Origin: Candidatus Latescibacterota bacterium | GTDB lineage: Bacteria; Latescibacterota; 4484-107; B68-G9 | Assembly: GCA_012962735.1 (NCBI GenBank) | Contig: DTXA01000555.1 | Span: 1 to 9,766 of the forward strand | Reading direction: 5' to 3' | Length of the DNA stretch: 9,766 bases | Part shown: positions 6,217 through 9,766 of the stretch, piece by piece | Layout of the letters: each line of letters begins with the position of its first letter | Numbering within the stretch: position 1 is the first letter of the stretch | Made by a program: the position numbers and the translations under genes | The notes under the pieces: model-generated | What the model was told of the DNA's origin: nothing | Databases searched by the model: none | The model's input: the letters and a program-made list of their open reading frames with translations, nothing else

Positions 6217-7056
6217 TTACAGGCCGTGTTCCTCCTCTTCCTCCCACTCCCGCACTATCCTCTTAGTCCTCACGCGCCTGATCAGGTAGACCAAAAGGAA
6301 GAGAGCCGTGATCCCGATCCAGAGGTAAGGCCCCTCGGTAAACACAACAAGGGGATGATACCGTCCCCGTATGTGCTTGCGCCATTCCTCGAGAAATGCC
6401 CCGTACGGGATACCGGTCACCCGCTCCATGGCCTCCTCGAACGAAGCTCCCTTTCGCATAAGCCCCGTTATCCTGCGGACGGAATCCCCTCCGTAGCGCC
6501 CGAGAAGGAAGATCACGGCCGAAAAGCTCTCCGCATAGGCCAGCTCGGCCCGTCCGGATTCGAACGATAGCACCCCTTCTATCTCCTCCAGGGAGATCAG
6601 CCTCCCCAACAGCGTCGCCATACCCAGCCGGAAGCTGTGGGCCCTACCCCATTCGAGTGCATACCACATCGCCACCCCTTCGTCGAACCACCTGGGGATC
6701 GGCTTCCCACCAGCCGCCCGGTGTAGAAGCACGTGGGCCACCTCGTGGGCTAGGGTCTGCCTAAGTCCTGCTGGATTCTCATCGAAGGGCTGAAGTACGA
6801 CCACCCCATGGGCTGGGAAGGCACACCCTTTGCCCCAGTCCGGTATACGGCCCTGGGTCAGCCTCTCGAACTCCTCCTGGGAGGTGGGCAGGAAGACCCG
6901 CACTGGAGCGTCTCCCCCATATCCAATCCCCCTGCCCACCCTCTCGTACTCCCGGTCCAGGACCACCGCCACCCTCTGGGCGACCTCCCGGTAGGAAGAA
7001 GCCGATAGCACCTCCCCATGCTTCGACCGGAGGGCCTCCCACATAGACGCCCCCAC
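6217..7056 (-). CDS. Membrane-anchored HExxH metallopeptidase (peptidase MA-like); true start uncertain
   Basis: Predicted zinc metallopeptidase with a C-terminal membrane anchor. The active site is T-L-A-H-E-V-A-H (HEVAH codons at 6733-6747), followed by W-F-D-E-G-V-A-M-W-Y, whose Glu is the likely third zinc ligand, as in gluzincins of the MA-like group. Near the C-terminus L-W-I-G-I-T-A-L-F-L-L-V-Y-L-I is a membrane span, followed by a basic stop-transfer stretch (R-R-V-R-T-K-R) and an acidic tail (E-E-E-E-E-H). The peptidase domain would therefore face outward with the tail in the cytoplasm. Just upstream the same frame reads V-L-L-L-S-L-W-A-Y-P-L-G-V-G-A-S, a good signal peptide, but it lacks a standard nearby start codon. 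The GTG at 7056 and an ATG at 7044 are the nearest usable starts and lose most of the signal. It follows hflC immediately, so a link to HflKC is plausible. Confidence 0.82.
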   Translation of the reverse strand: MGASMWEALRSKHGEVLSASSYREVAQRVAVVLDREYERVGRGIGYGGDAPVRVFLPTSQEEFERLTQGRIPDWGKGCAFPAHGVVVLQPFDENPAGLRQTLAHEVAHVLLHRAAGGKPIPRWFDEGVAMWYALEWGRAHSFRLGMATLLGRLISLEEIEGVLSFESGRAELAYAESFSAVIFLLGRYGGDSVRRITGLMRKGASFEEAMERVTGIPYGAFLEEWRKHIRGRYHPLVVFTEGPYLWIGITALFLLVYLIRRVRTKRIVREWEEEEEHGL

Positions 7057-7099
7057 CCCGAGGGGATATGCCCACAGGGACAGAAGGAGGACCCAGACC

Positions 7100-7951
7100 T
7101 CACTTACGCAGGTACCGGAAGAATGGGCTATCCGGAGGCATGAGCAAAACCGTGGTAGAATCCAGGACGGCATCGTAAGCCCGAAGTGAGCGCAGGAACG
7201 CGTAGAACTCCGGGTCCTTCCGGTATGCCTCTGCATATATCCGGGAGGCCTCGGCATCCCCCTCCCCCTTTATCTCCTCGGCTTTCCTGTATGCTTCGGC
7301 CAAAATTTGTCGTTTCTCCAAGTCGGTCTGCGCCCGGATCTTGAGAGCCATCTCCTCCCCTTCGGAGCGGTACTGCTTGGCGATCCTGCTGCGCTCTGCC
7401 CGCATCCTGTCGAACACGTACCGCTCGTTCTCACGGGGCAGATCCGCCCGCTTAATCCTCACGTCCACGACCTTTATCCCCAGTTTCTCCGATTCCTGAT
7501 CGCACCGCTTTGTCACAGTCTTCATAATAGGCTCTCGGTTCTCCGCCACGACCTCGGAGAGCGTATGTTTCCCCAGTTCCTCCCGCAGCACGGAGTAGAC
7601 TATATCGTCCAAGCGGGACTGGGCTCCGACCTCGGTGCGCACGGTCTTCAGGAAGGCCAAGGGATCTACTATGCGCCAACGGGCGTAGTTGTCCACGATG
7701 AGGTTCTTCTTGTCCTTGGTGTATATCTGGGCGGGGGCGGAGTCGTACTCTAAAAGCCTACGGTCGAAGGTGTGAACGGTCTCTATCGGGAAGGGGAGCT
7801 TGAAGTGAAGCCCCGGTTCCTTGACCACCCTGACCGGCTCGCCCATCCGCACGACCACCGCCTGCTCGGTCTGATCCACCGTAAACGTTACCATTCCCAG
7901 CACGACGACGATCCCTAAGACCACTATCCCCAGCCATATAAGTCCCCTCAT
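7100..7951 (-). CDS. hflC: HflC, SPFH/band 7 membrane protease modulator
   Basis: Partner of HflK in a large inner-membrane SPFH cage which, in studied bacteria, encloses and modulates the FtsH protease. At 283 residues it is of usual length. A single N-terminal membrane span covers residues 4-24 (L-I-W-L-G-I-V-V-L-G-I-V-V-V-L-G). The band 7 domain follows, with E-Q-A-V-V-V-R-M-G and G-L-H-F-K-L-P-F-P-I-E, then a long coiled coil of about residues 160-250 (E-R-S-R-I-A-K-Q-Y-R-S-E-G through G-D-A-E-A-S-R-I-Y-A-E-A-Y). The C-terminus L-R-A-Y-D-A-V-L-D, then T-T-V-L-L-M, is typical of HflC. Its ATG overlaps the hflK stop as ATGA, with a near-perfect SD inside hflK. No ftsH gene is in view. Confidence 0.96.
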   Translation of the reverse strand: MRGLIWLGIVVLGIVVVLGMVTFTVDQTEQAVVVRMGEPVRVVKEPGLHFKLPFPIETVHTFDRRLLEYDSAPAQIYTKDKKNLIVDNYARWRIVDPLAFLKTVRTEVGAQSRLDDIVYSVLREELGKHTLSEVVAENREPIMKTVTKRCDQESEKLGIKVVDVRIKRADLPRENERYVFDRMRAERSRIAKQYRSEGEEMALKIRAQTDLEKRQILAEAYRKAEEIKGEGDAEASRIYAEAYRKDPEFYAFLRSLRAYDAVLDSTTVLLMPPDSPFFRYLRK

Positions 7952-8925
7952 CTGGCACCTCCTTTCGCAACCTTCGGAAGCGTCCCCAAGGGTAACAAGT
8001 TCACCGTTCCCTCTCCCTCCACGAGGTACTTCCGCACCCTCGGAAGCACCCGCTCCATCGTCTCTATGTACAACCGGGCCCTGGTCACCTGTTTGGCCTT
8101 CTGGTATTCCCGGAGCACGGCCAAAAACCTTGCCACGTCCCCCTTGGCCCGCTGGATACGCTCTATCTTATAGGCCTGGGCCTCCTTGATGAGCTTTTCC
8201 GCCTGTCCCCGAGCCTTGGGAAGGACGTCGTTACGGTAGGCCTCCGCCTCCTGAACGAGCCTCTCCCGGTCCTCCCTTGCGCTCGCCACGTCCTTGAAAG
8301 CAGCGTCCACCTCCTTGGGCGCCCTGACATCCTGGAACTTCACCAACACGATAGAGATGCCACCATCGTACAGGTCCATAAGCTCCTGGAGTTTATCTTG
8401 TATCTCCTGCTGGATCTCCAACTTCTTCTCGGTGAGCACCTCGTCTATCTTGTGCCTGCCTACCACCTGCCTCAGGGCCGCCTCGGACGCGTCCTTGACC
8501 AGTTCCTTTGGGCCCCGCACGTTGAAAAGGTACTTCGGGGCGTCCTTGATCTTATACTGCACCACCACCTCGCAGTGCACTATGTTCTCGTCGCCCGTGA
8601 GCATAAGGGCCTCCTCGGGCACATCCACGTACCTGGCCGGGGGACCCGGATGGACGGTGCGGAAGCCCAGCTCTATGCGTCTGATCTTCGTGACCTTGGG
8701 CGTGTCCACCCGTTCAATTGGGAACGGCAGGTGCCAGTGCGGTCCCGGGCCGACCACTCGGACCATCCTCCCGAACCTCCTTATCACCCCCTGCTCGTCC
8801 GGGCCCACGATGTAGATCCCGCTCAAAAGCCAGAGGAACACCAACCCCGCTAATACGTAGTACGGTATCCTCCGGTTGAACTCGAAGTCCAGCCGAGGGT
8901 TTCGATAGAAATCTGGCCTCATCAT
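7948..8925 (-). CDS. hflK: HflK, SPFH/band 7 membrane protease modulator
   Basis: The larger partner of HflC in the membrane SPFH complex, 325 residues. A cytoplasmic head (R-P-D-F-Y-R-N-P-R-L) is followed by one membrane span at about residues 21-40 (P-Y-Y-V-L-A-G-L-V-F-L-W-L-L-S-G). The band 7 domain carries G-P-D-E-Q-G-V-I-R-R-F-G-R, G-P-H-W-H-L-P-F-P-I-E and L-T-G-D-E-N-I-V, all standard HflK text. A charged coiled-coil region rich in A-E-A-Y repeats follows, and the protein ends in a short tail. The Gly/Pro/Asn-rich N-terminal extension of E. coli HflK is absent, giving a shorter head. The first of two adjacent ATGs (8925) is chosen because AGGAGG sits six bases upstream. The sulfatase-like gene ends 44 bases before it, with no convincing terminator or promoter between. 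Confidence 0.95.
   Translation of the reverse strand: MMRPDFYRNPRLDFEFNRRIPYYVLAGLVFLWLLSGIYIVGPDEQGVIRRFGRMVRVVGPGPHWHLPFPIERVDTPKVTKIRRIELGFRTVHPGPPARYVDVPEEALMLTGDENIVHCEVVVQYKIKDAPKYLFNVRGPKELVKDASEAALRQVVGRHKIDEVLTEKKLEIQQEIQDKLQELMDLYDGGISIVLVKFQDVRAPKEVDAAFKDVASAREDRERLVQEAEAYRNDVLPKARGQAEKLIKEAQAYKIERIQRAKGDVARFLAVLREYQKAKQVTRARLYIETMERVLPRVRKYLVEGEGTVNLLPLGTLPKVAKGGAR
7956..7965 (-). promoter_or_regulatory. Shine-Dalgarno site of hflC inside hflK
   Basis: AAAGGAGGTG on the - strand lies in the last codons of hflK. Its GGAGG core is six bases before the hflC ATG. With the ATGA overlap it predicts coupled, near-equal synthesis of the two partners. Confidence 0.85.
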
Positions 8926-8969
8926 ATCGCACCTCCTAGTTAGTGTTCGGCCTCAAACGACGCCGGGCG

Positions 8970-9766
8970 TTAGCCGAGCCTGCGGAACACGGACTCGCCT
9001 TCGCACGGGTACGGGACCTTCATTATGTCCGCTATGGTGGGGGCGACATCTATTATCTCTGCCTCTTCCAGGACCTTCCCCCGCAGGGATGGGTCAAGAG
9101 CCCCACCTGAGAGCAGAAAAAGCACCCTTCTGGTGCATCCGGAATAGCGGTCAGTGGATCGGTCCCTTTCAAAATCCCATATTTCGCAGTCGTGCGGCTC
9201 CGGATGGTCGCAGCACCAGTTCGGGCCGGTCGCCCCCATTTTCCGGGCCGTGGAACACCCCGCATGGTACCCGTGGTCCGAGGCCAGAAAGAGATAGGTC
9301 TCGTCCCAGAGCTCATTGGCCTGGAGGAACTCCACGACCTCGCCCAAAAGGGCATCCAAAAAGAGCATATATCCATGCTTGGAGAAACGGGCGTATGGCC
9401 AACGTTCTTGAAAGGAGGGGCAGTACGATATCGTGTCCATGACCGGGAAGTAGACGTAGACCAAATTCCAGTTCCCCCAGCGCCTCAGGTAGGGTAAGGC
9501 GTATTCCCGCCACATGCGTTCGTCGGGAAAAGAGGCGGGAAGAGCGTAGGTATCGGCAGCTGTGTAGAAGTACCCGGGAGCGGCCCAATAGTCGGTGGTG
9601 AACGTGGCGGCCTTGATGCGATCAGGGTCATGGTGCTTGGCGAACTCGAACAGCCCCGTGACCTCGTTTCCAGAGTAGTACATCTGTCCGTTCCTCGACT
9701 TCCAGACCGGTCCCACGTCGTAGCGGCCTGTGGCCAAATACTTCATCCCTTGCGGCGTCTTGCACT
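8970..9766 (-). CDS. Sulfatase/phosphodiesterase-like enzyme, alkaline phosphatase superfamily (5' partial)
   Basis: C-terminal 265 residues of a metal-dependent hydrolase. The frame is open to the right edge, where C-K-T-P-Q-G precedes the first Met at 9746, so that Met is not the true start and the N-terminal nucleophile region is missing. Visible superfamily marks are Y-F-P-V-M-D-T near 9430-9450, with a probable metal-ligand Asp, F-L-A-S-D-H-G-Y-H-A-G near 9260-9290, with Asp and two His, and I-D-V-A-P-T-I-A-D-I-M near the C-terminus, typical of the type I phosphodiesterase and sulfatase branches. Between the last two is a Cys/His-rich stretch, W-C-C-D-H-P-E-P-H-D-C. Sulfatase, phosphodiesterase and phosphoglycerate mutase-like roles cannot be separated without the N-terminus. 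The lyase at the other end of the window makes sulfated-glycan degradation worth considering. Confidence 0.82.
   Translation of the reverse strand, partial: CKTPQGMKYLATGRYDVGPVWKSRNGQMYYSGNEVTGLFEFAKHHDPDRIKAATFTTDYWAAPGYFYTAADTYALPASFPDERMWREYALPYLRRWGNWNLVYVYFPVMDTISYCPSFQERWPYARFSKHGYMLFLDALLGEVVEFLQANELWDETYLFLASDHGYHAGCSTARKMGATGPNWCCDHPEPHDCEIWDFERDRSTDRYSGCTRRVLFLLSGGALDPSLRGKVLEEAEIIDVAPTIADIMKVPYPCEGESVFRRLG

Noticed and set aside
6131..6247. N-terminal extension of the MIP18-like gene to 6247
   Set aside because: The family domain starts at the ATG at 6130, which has GAGGAGG at the right distance; the extension overlaps the peptidase stop and contains the promoter.
6858..7103. - strand frame starting at the GTG that overlaps the hflC stop as GTGA
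   Set aside because: The overlap looks like a natural start, but the protein is Gly/Arg/Ser-rich without family features and the peptidase occupies the other frame. It is kept only as a hint of a frameshift in the peptidase start.
8926..8969. Possible terminator hairpin between the sulfatase-like gene and hflK (ACGCCCGGCGT)
   Set aside because: The stem is only four to five pairs with almost no loop and no T run follows; read-through is more likely.
1..9766. tRNA, rRNA, CRISPR repeats, insertion-sequence ends or a defence island
   Set aside because: No tRNA-like cloverleaf, regularly spaced repeat, transposase or terminal inverted repeat was seen by eye; the lone HNH gene has no defence partners.

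Overview
The window is GC-rich bacterial DNA from a lineage I cannot name. Two hints suggest a diderm, possibly thermophilic and uncultivated bacterium. One is the HflK/HflC pair. The other is frequent ATA (Ile) and AGG (Arg) codons in otherwise GC-rich genes. Shine-Dalgarno (SD) sites are strong and genes are packed tightly. Twelve genes are supported: one on the + strand, incomplete at the left edge, and eleven in a single - strand series whose first gene runs off the right edge. No gene-free stretch exceeds 100 bases. I see no RNA gene, insertion sequence, CRISPR array or long repeat.

Left edge (1-1803, +): a heparinase II/III-type polysaccharide lyase. It converges on the - strand series across a short AT-rich spacer (1804-1857).

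The - strand series, in order of transcription from right to left, is: a sulfatase/phosphodiesterase of the alkaline phosphatase superfamily (8970-9766, start outside the window), hflK, hflC, and a membrane-anchored HExxH peptidase (6217-7056). After an 86-base gap holding a good sigma70-type promoter, it continues with a MIP18/SufT-like protein (5831-6130), an enolase-superfamily dipeptide epimerase (4789-5829), a tiny single-span membrane protein (4649-4771 or 4792), a divergent pseudopilin-like protein (4254-4637), a galU-type UTP-glucose-1-phosphate uridylyltransferase (3360-4241), an HNH nuclease (2873-3373) and trpS (1858-2862). From the promoter onward the genes overlap or lie 1-17 bases apart, so one transcript is likely.

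The block mixes envelope functions (HflKC with a membrane peptidase, a possible murein-peptide epimerase, UDP-glucose synthesis, two small membrane proteins) with housekeeping functions (Trp-tRNA synthetase, Fe-S assembly). It is flanked by two carbohydrate-active-type enzymes. The points most worth a second look are the solitary pseudopilin-like protein and its tiny partner, which may start at an AUA overlapping a stop; the membrane peptidase encoded right after hflC, whose signal peptide has no normal start codon; and the Cys/His-rich insert in the sulfatase-like enzyme.
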